Positions 1 through 11,880 of a DNA stretch of 64,000 bases are shown here, one piece after another. The translations under genes and the position numbers were made by a program. The first letter of the stretch is position 1. The number at the start of each line of letters is the position of its first letter. This DNA is from Protonemura montana. Its lineage: Eukaryota; Arthropoda; Insecta; Plecoptera; Nemouridae. The stretch covers positions 29,037,633-29,101,632 of the forward strand of contig OX387602.1 in NCBI GenBank assembly GCA_947568835.1, in the 5' to 3' direction. The notes beneath the pieces are model-generated. The model had not been told where the DNA came from. It saw only the letters and a program-made list of their open reading frames with translations, and made no database searches.

Positions 1-2779
1 ATGACATCACTTCCGCATGTAGAATTATTAGAAAAGCATAACAGGAACACATCAGAGTATCGCCATCAAAACAAGCCAATAGCTTCAGTAAATATGCATT
101 AATTTCCCGGACTGTTGGAAAGGAAAGGTGAAGAAATCGGTGAAGAGTTCGACCCCATGTTTTACTGCGTTTGCCAAAATAACCACCCATGATGCCAATA
201 CTTCAATTTTTTCATACACTATTATTGCAATCTCATTTCAGCCGAAAGAGATGGTATTGCAATTGTTACGTACAAACTTATGATCGTAATACGCATGTAT
301 CCTGATTAGAGTGTGGTTCGCCTCCTGTGGGTAGAGGGAGGTTCTGCCCCAACTGCCAGACTGTTACCGAGATCAGTACGAGTCCAACTCAAGAAAGTGA
401 ATATGGATTTGTTACTGACATGCCAGTTGTGATGAGTTGAAAGAAGAAACTCACATGCGTAGGAGTTTGAGACAATCTTACAGCAATGGTTATGCTAATT
501 TGTGTTTAAATAATGGACGCGGGGCTTGTTTCTGTCGGAATTGCTTTGCCCGGTAATCCATCCTCAAATTATATCCTTTGATGTTGTGGTATTTAGAATG
601 TGTGTACAACAATATCTAGGCTAATATCCATCATATGTGAATATCGCTACATATGAAATGAAATTATTCTGTTATACACATTCACATCATATATCCCCAA
701 GTCCCTTTGAGCCGAATTCATGATTTCACTTTCAGCTAAATGCAGACCTGTTTTTTTTTTTTTTTGTGTTTTTTTTTTTAAGTATTTTCCTAAAATTGCA
801 ATCATCGAGATGACCTTTTCCCCTGGCTGTGATGTGCAATACCCCTGGACAACGCAAGTCGACCCCGGCAATGAGATCAAGCCAAGACCGGAAGGTTGAC
901 AGAAGATGATGGACTCGATGCCGAAACGTCTAGAATTCGCACACGAGCTCACATCAATCAAAATGTTCCACATCAAAGATTGTGTTGTGAGTCAGACCCA
1001 CGAATCTTCAGGTACACCGGCATAGATAGGAATTAATACAAGTCATACATAATTATTTCCGAGTTGTTTATTGCCAGTTTCAGTCAAATAATTACCAGAT
1101 CATGACTCGAGTTTGAGATGGTTTGCTTTTGACGTCTTTCGAGGAACGGGCATCTTTGAACAACCTTGGGCATCCGTCTCGCGTAAATTATCTTCTGGGT
1201 GAGAAATTATTGATTTCAGCTGTGTTTTTTTTTTGGGAGCAAGGACGTGGGCGGGAAGAGCTGTAGTGCGTGCATTCCTGCCCGAACTCAAATTGATGCG
1301 AATATTGCTGAACGCGATTGCGACACTTCAAGGGGAACGGAGAAGAAAAGATCTTTTGAATTCCTTTTGGTTTTCAAACCCAGCGCAACAAAAATGGTAG
1401 CTGCCGTTTTAAAGTGAGCTCATGTAACTTGTAAAATTCATCGAGTTGTTCATGAATGAAATAAATAGTAAGCACTGCTTTGTTGCTTCAGCCAAATTGT
1501 ATTTCCTCTTGTCATTCGATAAAATGTAGCACAAGTCTGTAACATCTGTTATTATCCCCGATTATATTTTTTTTGCATGATATGCGACCGTGATTTATTG
1601 CGCATGGCCCAGTGATTTTCACGTTCTTTAGCTACACTTGACAGGGTGCTATGAAGTAATCCAGATTGTGTGCGTTTCACCCGAGGAATCGACGGCGAGG
1701 AAATCCCGCCGAATATTGCACTTGTGCCGAGTGCGTCTCGCCAATGTCGAGGAAAATCTGGCGAACGCGCGGGCGCTCGCGGTCCCGAAAAGATGAGTTA
1801 AAAGGTCGGCCACGACGCTGCAGACTATATTTGGAAATCGAAACCAGCACCCAACGCGGTCGCTGGGAGACCGCCCGAAGACGGCCACTTTTCAATGAAA
1901 TGGCAGTTTGATGGAATGATTATAGTTGGAGGGAATCATGATTATTATGAAGATCGACCTGCATTTATGAAGTGCTCGACGTCGAGTTGCATCACACCTT
2001 TGTTGTCTTACGGGGAAAACAACACGGAAAGGCCAAAGCACCTCGGGTGTGCGTAGGTCATTACGGCACGCAAGTGACACGGAGTCAAAGAAACAACGGC
2101 GTTGGCTTTAACGGCGTTTAACTGGCTGCAAATGAGAAGCGAAAACGTTTCTTATTTGAAAACACTAGCTAACATAAAAATTTATTTTTTCTTTATTTAT
2201 TTAATTTTTCGTCCGCAATATGAATTTTTATTAATTTATTACGGTTATCCAGCTTAGGCATGAAGACATTGTCCGGTGGTTGAAGCAATACTAGTGGAGC
2301 AATACATTGAATGCAATGTAATGGTCAAGAAGAGAGTACGATCTCCAATCGAGAAGCAGAAATACGGAAAGTCGAATAGCTTAGAAGCAGAATGAGCCAT
2401 GAAGATATCCACTATGTCTCATTTTTTTAACTAAATACTGAAGTTCCTTTCTACACGAGATTGCCATGTGTGATAGAGGACTGTCTTGTTAACATTAACT
2501 GATTCTTTTCCAGCGAGGTTTAAACAACGGACTCCCAAATGTGTGTCGTTACAACAACAAAAAAGTGGCATCCGTCTTAGCGCTACCACGCCAGTGCGGC
2601 CGCAGAAGACGCCGTCGCGGGGGTGGGAGTCTGGCGGGCGAGGAGGAATCGCGTGCAAGTTGTGCAACGCCCTCCATCTCGGCCGACCCTCGAAGAGTGC
2701 GAAACTCGGCTGGCCTCTAGCGGATAGACCGATCGTAACGAGTTCGGCCCAATGAGAGTTTGGAAACAATGTTATCAGG
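1..2779. other. Upstream intergenic DNA, no gene recognised
   Basis: I see no coding exon, RNA gene or classifiable mobile element here. The stretch is AT-rich with homopolymer T runs near 752-778, and has a GC-richer patch at about 2580-2740 just upstream of the cuticle gene promoter. That patch could hold proximal regulatory sequence, but no specific site was recognised. The short open frames here lack splice-site support and do not resemble known families. Confidence 0.5.
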
Positions 2780-2817
2780 TATATAAACAATCGCTGGATC
2801 CTCGGAGAGCATCAGTT
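2780..2817 (+). promoter_or_regulatory. Core promoter of the pro-resilin-like gene: TATA box plus initiator
   Basis: TATATAAA is at 2780-2787 and an arthropod-type initiator TCAGTT at 2812-2817. If the A at 2814 is +1, the TATA box starts at about -34, which is the expected spacing. The implied 5' UTR is about 71 nt, to the ATG at 2885. An AGACG motif at 2844-2848 resembles a downstream promoter element but is about 3 nt off the canonical +28 position, so I do not rely on it. Confidence 0.7.
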
Positions 2818-2884
2818 CGATTTGGTCTGTTTGCCGGGGAACAAGACGTGCTATCGCGGCTCAGTATCGTTCACGGAGTGCACC

Positions 2885-5427
2885 ATGACCTGTGCTATGG
2901 TGAGTCGAGTGTGCGTTCAGGAAAGTGCAAGACAAAGCTGTGCACAGCTTTGGTAATTCAAAGAATCTGTTATCAACTCACCCAGTGCGTTCTAGGGGTG
3001 ATTCGTCGCAAGAGTGGATTAAGTTCTGTTTTGGTTAGCGCCGTTTGGTTAGCGCCGTTTGGTTTTCAGTTCATATTTTCTATTTGGTGATGCCGATTTA
3101 AAAGTTTTGGTATTTTTTACACAAAATAGCTGCTCTCTATGCATGTTATTGCAACAATGCCATTACGTCTTGAAAACTGTATAGCATTGCGCACGCAATT
3201 TTGTTTCCTGGAAAATCTTTCAAAATGGGTGCTAGTCTAGCCAAAAACCAGATACCTACCAATATTTGAATTTTTACGTGCAAAGTATTAACAATAAAAC
3301 AATATGCACTAATACTGACGGTAAGCAATATTCAAAACACGTGCTTTACCTGACGAGGATCAATTTGAAGTCATTTTGAAGTTATATTGAAGTCATAGCG
3401 ATTCGGAAGTCATTTCCAAAATCTAGTTTCATACGAATTATCACAGCAATCATACAAATTTGCTGAGCTACTGTATTATTTTTCTTTTTAAAAACACACC
3501 ATTATTTTCTTTGCCACACTCGTGGCCAAGCTTGCAGGGAAAACTTTGCTTTTTTATCCTGAAAAACGCAACAAAGAAGAACGGTATTCTCACAAATCTT
3601 AAGCTTGCTAAAAGCACAATGTCGTGACCATGTTCTCGCCGAGCCAGTGGCGTGCAGGTGTGTTGTTGACCGATCCTACGCGTTGCAGAAAGCGTGCCTC
3701 TTGGTGGCAGTGGCGGTGGCGGTCATCGCGCAGCCGCAGGGCGGTCGCTTCAACGGAAACCAGCAACGCGGGCGTCCCTTCAACAACAATAACAACAACA
3801 GAAACAACAACGACAACCAAGACGACCTCTCGGTGAGTTTATTCTGAACGTGGTTTAGTGCGACACCCAACGCTCCTTGACGAGTATCTTCTTATCCCAA
3901 GGCGGCACTTCAAATAGCTGATATCTCAGTCACAGGCACGGACATGTTCTTAGACTTTCATACCCGTCTGGCCAATTCTCAAAAGCAGGTTCTCCATAAC
4001 ACTTACATGAGGTTAAAAATTAAAATATAAAACGCGAGAAAACGCGGTTTGTGCGTCTGGAATAGAGATATGTTTTAAGGATGAACCTGTAGCTAAAAAA
4101 TGTATTTAAACAACTTGTCAGATTACGATTGACATTACTTGGATAAAGATTGATTCGCTATCATGAAAGACACTGAACACTGACCAGTCACTTAGAAAGC
4201 AAGGACGTGAGTTTTGAAAACAGTTTTAAAAAACTCAAAGATGCACATAAATAATTTCTTTTTGAACTTATCGCACACGTACGTCTAACAAGCTTGGTTT
4301 TAAAGACAATACAAACTAACTTTCTTTATGGGCTCCAGATTAGTTCCTGAATAGCTGGTCAAGAATTTAACAACCCTTGAAACATAGTTCCCTCCATTGC
4401 GTCGTCAGAAGCGACAGCATCCCCTGTGAAGTGACTTTGTTGACCTCCTCGTCGTCATCCCTAGGAGCCCGCCAACTACGAGTTCGCCTACGAGGTCCGC
4501 GACGACCCCAACGGAGTGAGCTTCGGGCACCGCGAGGCACGACAGGGCGACGAGGCCAAGGGCTCCTACCAAGTCCTACTGCCCGACGGACGCACACAGA
4601 TCGTCGAGTATATCGCCAACGAGGACGGTTACCAACCCACGGTGCGCTACGTCGGCGGCGACGGAGGCGGCGGTGGACAGGGGAATCAGGGGTTCGGTGG
4701 TAACCAAGGGTTCGGCGGCAATCAGGGAGGAGGTTCCGGGCTCGGAGGGAACCAGGGATTTGGAGGAAATCAGAACAACAGACCCAGCTCAGGACTTGGA
4801 GGGAATCGTAACCAGGGGTTCGGGGGGAATCAAGGAGGCAATCAGGGATTTGGAGGTAATCAAGGAGGAAATCAAGGAGGAAATCAAGGATTCGGAGGCA
4901 ACCAGAATAACAGGCCCAATTCAGGATTCGGAGGAAATCAGGGAAGTGGTCCTGGATTCGGAGGAAATCAGGGTAACAATCAAGGATTAGGAGGTAATCA
5001 GGGAGGAAATCAGGGACTTGGAGGTAACCAGAATAACAGGCCCAATTCACCCAATTCAGGATTCGGAGGAAACCAAGGGAGCTCCGGAAACCGTCCAAAC
5101 CAAAACAAATTCAACGGCGGGTCCAACAACCAGGGAGGGTATCCGGGATCGGGGTCCGGGTCTAGCAACAACCAGGGCGGGTACCCGGGATCCGGGTCCG
5201 GTTCTAGCAACAACCAGGGCTATCCACCGACAAAGCAGGACGCGTACGACGAGCCGAGCAGCGGCTATCTCTACGACAAGCCGGCCAAGCAGCTGAACTA
5301 CAACTCCGACTCGCCGACGTCGCTGGGTCAGGGCGCTGGGGGGTACGCGTACAAGACGCCTGGTAGCCCTGGCGGGTACGCGGGATCCGGTACCGCCTCC
5401 AAAAGCCCGAGCAGGGGTGGATATTAA
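2885..5427 (+). CDS. Pro-resilin-like cuticle protein with RR chitin-binding domain (3 exons)
   Basis: Structural protein of the extracellular cuticle: the RR domain binds chitin and the Gly/Asn/Gln-rich part is probably elastomeric. Exons are 2885-2899 (donor GTGAGT), 3689-3832 (acceptor TTGCAG, donor GTGAGT) and 4465-5427 (acceptor CCCTAG, stop TAA). All junctions are phase 0 and give 373 residues. Residues 1-20 are a signal peptide split by intron 1; a second ATG at 2897 would give the shorter start M-KACLLV. An Asn-rich linker covers about 21-53. The RR domain spans about 58-116, with YEFAYEV, SFGHRE, GSYQVLLPDGRTQIVEY and GYQPTVRY, closest to the resilin type. From about 117 to 265 there are repeats of GGNQGFGGNQG with interspersed NNRPNSG, then GGYPGSGSGSSNNQ units, then a Tyr-containing tail ending in RGGY. 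The domain lies N-terminal to the glycine-rich repeats, unlike Drosophila resilin, where it is central. Orthology to resilin itself is not proven; a glycine-rich RR-2 cuticle protein is the alternative. Confidence 0.9.
2900..3688 (+). other. Intron 1 of the pro-resilin-like gene
   Basis: A 789-nt intron inside the signal-peptide coding region, a position common in arthropod cuticle protein genes. It starts GTGAGT and ends TTGCAG. It contains a perfect 15-bp tandem duplication with unit TTGGTTAGCGCCGTT near 3033-3063. No nested gene was seen. Confidence 0.75.
3833..4464 (+). other. Intron 2 of the pro-resilin-like gene
   Basis: A 632-nt phase-0 intron beginning GTGAGT and ending CCCTAG, with a pyrimidine-rich stretch (CTCCTCGTCGTCATCC) before the acceptor. 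It separates the Asn-rich linker exon from the exon with the whole RR domain. No other feature was seen in it. Confidence 0.75.
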
Positions 5428-5630
5428 CTCCGCTGTCCGCAACTAGCTGGCAACGACCTACGCCTAACCACGATTGCATCAGAAACACTGTCTGTACCTG
5501 TTGACTGCTCTGATGAGCGTTGCGAAACACTAATTTATGGCAATATTATCAATGTTACCACTGTTATTACATGTAAATAGTTATTTTGTGCTGTCGGGCA
5601 CCACGATAGCTTTGTTGCTGTTTGTTTACA

Positions 5631-5636
5631 AATAAA
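5631..5636 (+). terminator. Poly(A) signal of the pro-resilin-like gene
   Basis: Canonical AATAAA about 200 nt after the stop codon, followed by a GT-rich element at 5651-5674, as expected for cleavage and polyadenylation. The 3' UTR would end at about 5650. Confidence 0.75.
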
Positions 5637-5674
5637 GGATGGACAGTAACTGGTGTGTTTGTAGATTGTGTGGG

Positions 5675-7014
5675 TTCCCTTTGCCATTTCGTGTCAATTC
5701 CATTCCCCGGGGAGAATCCCACGACCACACAGTCCGATGAGGGAATCATGCTGATGAGCTAGTTGCTTGATATTCATTTCCTCGAAATCAATTATAATTA
5801 ACGCTACGAATCAGGTCACTGTCGCAGTTTTTGTCTCCTGGCGACAGATAATGAATCTAATAGACAGCCATGTCTAAGCTAGGAAGGTTACCAAGAACTA
5901 GAAAGGTATGTTTACCCTAGTAAAAGGTGACCTACCCTACGCCAAGACCAACTATGCATGTATTTTGTAAGACGCTCCAAATTTATGCAATAGCTAGGCC
6001 ATCCCGTTCTGGGGCTGGCACGCCAACGGATTCTAGCAAATTCTCCGATAAGCATCATTCGGATATTCGGCTGGCTTCTTGCTATCTGCAGCCGGCATCT
6101 ATCCGACGAGTCAGCCGGTGGTAGCTCGACGTGGACCCCGGGGGCTGACGGACACCTGCTGTGGCTTGTTGACGCACTTGGCGGGTTGGAAGGGTGCCGT
6201 CACTGCCAGTGCCAGCAGCTGATCGACCCACGACGAGGAGGTAGCTACTCGATCGTTGTAGTCGAGCGGCAAGCAAGCACCCAGATTCAGTTCGTTCCAA
6301 TTTCATGAAAGTTTCATGAAAGTTTTCTTGACGACTTTTTCGCCACCTTCAACGTCTTAGACTTTGAAGGCGAGTGAAATTAAATTATTGTCGAATTTAA
6401 TTTTGCTTGGCATATTTGCAAATCTTCCCCCTGTTGCTTTGAGTGATGGAAATACAACAAAAATTATGTAAATACATTTTTGTTTCCCGATTTTTCGAAG
6501 CCCCAAATATTATCGACAATCAATGTTACCATCTGCTATGATTACTGCTGTCAAAAAAAATGTATATATATATATATTATTTTTTATTCTGAAATACTTT
6601 GCATCACGCGGTTTTCTGCCTTTTTTTCGCAGACTTTAGCAAACCTGAAAGCAGATTTACGCACTTCACAAGCACAACCAATTTAAATGCTAACCAAATC
6701 CTGCACCGAATCGAAGCGCTCGGAAATACCGCAGAGCTTCGAGCAGGAAAATTGTAAACAAGTTGTTGGTCCAGATTGAAAAGAATTTGTTAATGGAAAC
6801 CTCCGAGACTCACATGGTAAACAGCATCGCTAGGGGCTTTGCTAGTGCATGAACATAAAATTCTTTTACTGCAATTGCAAACATTGATGTAATAGCACCG
6901 CCGTGGCAGCCATGCAATCGGACATGGCTCAACTGCATTTCAATCTTTGAACAGTGAAAATGTGAACGATGGTTTTTAGACTCATGTCTACTTGATTAAC
7001 CCTTAGCACTAGTT
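5675..7014. other. Intergenic DNA, no gene recognised
   Basis: AT-rich with a short (TA)n run at about 6563-6576 and a GC-richer patch at 6110-6290. I see no exon with supporting splice sites and no classifiable repeat. Confidence 0.4.
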
Positions 7015-7018
7015 TTAA

Positions 7019-7319
7019 GAAAAACTATTTGAAATGGGTTTTGAATGCTAAGTAAAGGGCTACTAAATTTCCCGACGTTTCGTAACATGTACTAGTTACT
7101 TCTTCAAGGGTTAGAGCAGTCCTGACAATATTATTTTATTTAGATGCATTTAGGAAGCTTGAACTTGGTAATTGTTATAATTTTATGTGGTTCTTTTGTT
7201 ATTGGAAAATTGTCAGGACTGCTCAAACCTCTGAAGAAGTAACTAGTATATGTTGCGAAACGTCGGGAAATTTAGTAGCCCTTTACTTAGCATTCAAAAC
7301 CCATTTCAAATAGTTTTTC
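7019..7319. mobile_element. Palindromic (fold-back/MITE-like) element flanked by TTAA
   Basis: Two inverted arms of roughly 105 bp (about 7019-7125 and 7211-7319) match at nearly every position. They are separated by about 85 bp of AT-rich spacer. TTAA occurs on both sides (7015-7018 and 7320-7323), so a TTAA-targeting MITE is one reading. Each arm contains the phrase GAAGAAGTAACTAG, a short loop, then CGAAACGTCGGG. The pentamers GTAAC/GTTRC either side of the loop can pair, a layout reminiscent of the hammerhead-like core carried by Penelope-like elements. An inverted pseudo-LTR remnant of such an element is therefore the alternative. No coding capacity is present. Confidence 0.7.
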
Positions 7320-7329
7320 TTAAGTGAAA

Positions 7330-7590
7330 ATGTTATTTTTTAGTTCTGTTTCCGTCATTCTAGTGTTGCTATGCGTCACACTAACCACTAGCTCCATCTA
7401 CACTTCCAACATACACCGGCTTAATGTGCACCAAACGGCAGATATCCACCGGCGCGGCGCATTTTTGCGTTCGCCCAATAAATCAGTATTAATGTGTTGT
7501 ATGGTTTCGGACCACGGCTTTGTTTCCAAAGTAATTCGAACTCTAAATGTCAATTGGCAAACATGCGAGCAACCATTCATTCGTGTCTGA
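7330..7590 (+). CDS. Possible small secreted protein ORF (unrecognised)
   Basis: An 86-codon ATG-to-TGA frame whose first 24 or so residues (starting MLFFSSVSVILVLLCVTL) look like a signal peptide. The rest has a dibasic RR, three Cys and no known domain. It starts only 7 nt after the TTAA-flanked palindrome, no promoter or poly(A) signal was identified, and codon use is AT-rich, unlike the nearby cuticle gene. A chance open frame is at least as likely. Confidence 0.15.
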   Translation: MLFFSSVSVILVLLCVTLTTSSIYTSNIHRLNVHQTADIHRRGAFLRSPNKSVLMCCMVSDHGFVSKVIRTLNVNWQTCEQPFIRV

Positions 7591-8703
7591 CAGGTGGCGT
7601 AATTTATGTGCCACGCCCGGAATCAGTTAACAATAATGACAATAATTACGCACGGTAATGCGTGTGGTTACCGAAGATAATGGAGTGTTAGGTCACGCCG
7701 AGCGGCGGATTGCGTAAGCTGCGGTCTCCCGGACGAGTGTGTTTAAAAGGCGAATGGTAGTTGCGGCAGCGACGCCTGGTGGGTAGACAACTGGTGATAC
7801 AGCGGTGTATGTAAGATAGGCTACACAAACCGGCTACGGCGTAAGGAGGTGACAGGTGGAGATTCTTTGGGTTGATAGTAATTTATCAATTCAGAGGACT
7901 TTTCAAGCAGACAATTCGACACGTGCATTAATTTTAAAGACATCTCACGCGATGAAGCTGTGGCCGCTGAAATGTAAGGATCGACGGCTGAAATATTAAA
8001 CTGTGCAACTACCAAAATAAGTGTTGCAGACATTTAAGTAATGTAATATCCCAGATAGCAACGAATTTTAGCTAGCTCGTATTGACGTAGAATCTTGAAC
8101 ACCTGCCCGACAACGAAGTTACGGGAGTAGTCGTCCCATGAATCTATCGAAGTGCATGGATGGACGCAGGTGACGACAGAATTGAATACTTTGGCCAAGC
8201 GTCGCATCTTCGCGTCGATGTGATCGAGTACATTCCCGGGTGTAATTCAATTTTACCGTCGCACGCTCGGACGTTCTGAATCTGTTAGGACTCAGCTTCT
8301 TTTAACGCGTTTTGACAAAACGGCGGGAAGATAGATTCGAGAGAGGCCGAGTATTCCCCCTTTATGGAAATGCAATCACTATTCCACGATTAATTAGCTG
8401 GTTTCTGTTCTGTAAGAAATGCAAACAAACAAAATTAGATCTTGATACTCAGAGTTTTCACTTTAGTACCTTAGCAAGGTGTCTAAACAGAACAAAAAAG
8501 TACTTGAGATTCAAATCAATGGACTCTTGACCTTCCCTAACATAAACCTAGTGCAATGCTACCAAAGCTAGGACTGATGCAAGCTTTTATCAATTTACGC
8601 CACCTGTTGACAGAATCAGGTACTACATTCAAGACTTCAGTGTTAACTCAATTCGTTTTTTTGTACCAAAGAGACTGGAGCGCGGTTCAGCTAAAAACAC
8701 AGC
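7591..8703. other. Intergenic DNA, no gene recognised
   Basis: No exon, RNA gene or repeat could be supported in this stretch. Confidence 0.4.
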
Positions 8704-8775
8704 AATAGTGGGCTTCAAACCCGGGATCTCCGGCTAACAATACTAGCAAGCTCCCCAAATGACCAAGCTATCTCT
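8704..8775 (-). repeat. tRNA-like sequence, probable SINE head
   Basis: Read on the minus strand, this segment has an A-box-like start (TAGCTTGGTC...GGGGAGC), an anticodon-arm-like GCTA-loop-TAGC hairpin and a T arm (CGGG-TTTGAAG-CCC). This order and spacing is that of a tRNA, but the acceptor stem is not convincing. I therefore read it as a tRNA-derived SINE or pseudogene rather than a working tRNA gene. Confidence 0.45.
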
Positions 8776-11700
8776 TATCAGGTGAGTGGAGAGTAACATA
8801 CTTAATAAATCGATCAGAATTATTCTTTACATATTGAATCTCGAATGAAGATTATTTAATTGAATGCCAAGCTTGACAAAGTTGACCCCAACATGGAACC
8901 AGTTGCTACTTCATAGTCCCTCCACCAGGATCGACTGGGGCGAGATTTATTCGTAAGAACATAACAGGACATGAGTCAATTGTAAGAGAATGTTGGTCGA
9001 GTTATATCTTATGTATGTGTTTGTCCAACGTGATGCACAAAGGGAAGGAAAGAAAGCTTACATAATATCCTCTTTGAATTTAATTTAATGTGTTTCCACC
9101 CCCCCACCCTCCCACACACAACCATTATTAATAAAAAGAGAAAAATTAGGGAGGTTCCTTTTTTTATCAAAGAAAGGGAAAACAGCTGAAGCAATCCGGG
9201 AATATTCCAGAGACTTCGTCCACTAACCCTGATTTCCAATCTTGCATCGCGTCGGAAAATGAATTGGTTTTCCGTGGCTTGCACTGAACATTCTTGATCC
9301 CCGAGGACCGCCTCGGGGCCGAGATGCCGTGGGGCACTGGCAGTCTGACAAGGCCCTCGAGGAGGCCGTCGATGGCGGGCGCGTTAGAGCCTGCCGGAAA
9401 GCATTGGTCACTGTCAGTGAACATTTTGGCGTCTGTCGCCGCAGCACGCAACCTCTGCGATCGGCCTCGAGTCTGGCATCGACTTGGTCGATGTCAAGGG
9501 ACTCGCACAATGTCTTTAACTATTTGTCAGGCAAATTTGTCGCGACCACAATAGCGTACTGTGCCAGAGAACGATCAATCAGCCCGATTTGTATGACAAA
9601 TTGCTGGGGTGGTTCTGTCAACATTTATGACGTGTTCGGTAATGAAGTGACCAAGAAAAGGTTGACATATATGCCGGTAGGTCATGTTTAGAACGTCTGA
9701 GCGTGAGGCGGTACTGATCGATAGAAACTCGATTGATTTTCGCATTAGAAAGAAACACGACCCATGAAAGTCTGGCAAAATCTTATAGAGACTTTCAAAA
9801 CATTTGAGAGATGATACCACAGCATATAGGAGCTGGGTTTTGAGGGAAGACAGTGTGGCACTGTGCCAGAGATGGATTTCCTCTCGTTTTCCCCGGATCT
9901 CCACTCGTTACCGATATCTGCACCGATCCTTGAAGCACGTTGGCATACCCTTATATAGATTACGTCAGTTATCCTAGAAGGCACAGAGTCTTTTTTCACT
10001 ACTTTATCGCTTTCCGCGCATTTGGGATCTTCTAGCAGCATTTTAGAGCAATGGCGCAAAAGTTAATCCTTTTGGTATATCGATGAACTGGTCAAGTGCT
10101 GGGAAATACGGTCTGTATAGGACAAGTAGACCTGAGAAATTAAATTAAATAATTAAATTAAAAAAAGAGATAAATGTGAAGGATATTGCGAGAGTTATAG
10201 GATTATAATTTGAGCCTTAAAATAGAGAGACCAGTCACCCCTAATCTTGAGCGGAGGACAAACGGGATGTAACTTTTATTTAAACAATAAAAATGTCTGT
10301 CATACATACCGGAAGCCAACGATGCATTACACGTGCACTCATGCAGTTTATTTCTATGCCCTGCAATGCACAAACAACGTGAAGCGGGTGCACCAATTCG
10401 TCGCACCACCCCACCGGGTCGCGACCAGGCATGTGTGACACCCGTTAATACCGTGTGTGCTGCAATTATTTCTCAACGACCCCCGTGTGCCGTCGCCGGG
10501 GTACGAACCAGACCGAGGGACCCAGCGGATTCCAACGCGCGAGCTTTGTTCTATCTGATTGGACGTGCATTGATTGGGAGCTGAAATATGGGCCGGAGTA
10601 ATTGACGCTTGCATGCCCGCAAACTGGACAAAACTAATTGAATTCTCTGTCTCTTTCTCTTTCTCCACCTCTCTCGCTCACACACGTACACAGATTGATT
10701 TTAAAGTTGTTTTGGAATAATTCCATGGCGTCGTACACGGCACTGTTACACGCATACATAACACGCTGAAAACACAGACGTAGCGTCATGTAGGTAATTG
10801 AATTAACTAATTAATATGACCACTTGATGCTTGAATGGATAATCGCGTGTGCTGTTGTTGGTTTTAATTAATTGCAAGGCGGGAGCGTCTGGTCCCGTCG
10901 CTGGTGCATCGCCACGCTAATGAGGTGCATGCAGACTTGCTGGGTCTTTGGGCATTTGTTGACACCGCACTGGAGGAAGGAAACTAGGTGGGGGTCGAAG
11001 CAAAGCAGTCTTGACTGTGAGTGGCTGAGACGCACTAGACAACAAGCTTGTAAAGAAAATCTATCTATGATGTCTGGACGAGATAGTGATTGAATTCAGT
11101 TAGGTAAACTTCTTGTGCAAATGAGTCATTAAAATTTGACATGCATACAAATATATTGAAAAATCAGACACACTTTATGTTTACAAACAAGCGTACCGTT
11201 TATTTTCATTTCTTTTTTATTACAATTGCATCAGCCAATATAGCAGGTCGACAATTTGGCCGGAAAGCTGGGAGCCAATAAATAAGACATGACACAATTT
11301 ACTCAAAAGTTCAATATGTTATTTTTCGATAACACACACAGCTGCTTAACACATACATATACACATTTATGTACAAACAGAAAAATTGAGTTTACATGGC
11401 ATACAATGTAAGTACATTGTTATTTTTTACATTGATTAGCCTACTAATCATGTAACACAACATTATAACGACAGACCAATAACTTATCGACAACTACTGC
11501 GTAGTGATCTAAAAAAAAATGAAACTAGTGAAAGCCCTGAAAAGGACAACAAATCGGAAATCAGCTGGGTCGATTTTAGTAGAATCGACGATAACGCTAC
11601 ACTCAGCACTAAAGTTATGTTTTGATATAAAAACACAACGTGAAGACGAAATGAAATGCACTTGACAGACTCTTTGCGCTCGTTGAACCACAGCCCACCC

Positions 11701-11880
11701 CAAGCAAGAGCAAGTGGAGCTGAGCCTGTTTACAGAGTGGGTATTTTGCTATAATTGAATAAAACTCCACCCTAAGAAAAGAAAAGTTAAAAAAAAAAAC
11801 GACGTGTAAAGCACCTACTACATCCAAATTACTGTCAGCGACGAAATCATCTCATCAAAACTTGTGACCTACATAACACT
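8776..11880. other. Intergenic DNA with one GC-rich open island
   Basis: Mostly AT-rich. On the minus strand of 9290-9510 there is a GC-rich stretch with long overlapping open frames and GC-ending codons, but with no recognisable domain (see findings). A pyrimidine-rich tract lies at about 10645-10690. No splice-supported gene was found. Confidence 0.35.

Noticed and set aside
895-935. GATGATGGACTCGATGCCGAAAC, hammerhead-like phrase
   Set aside because: The intervening bases do not form a convincing helix II and there is no second copy for comparison.
4367-5098. 243-codon open frame on the minus strand
   Set aside because: It is antisense to the RR domain and glycine-rich repeats of the pro-resilin-like gene; the repetitive composition keeps it open.
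8765-8790. TTATCAG|GTGAGT, a possible further recursive splice site
   Set aside because: It lies upstream of the only supported long-intron donor, has a weak pyrimidine tract, and abuts the tRNA-like SINE, so it is probably chance.
10490-10560. B-box-like GGTTCGTACCCCGG on the minus strand
   Set aside because: No A box or cloverleaf arms at proper spacing, so not called as tRNA or SINE.
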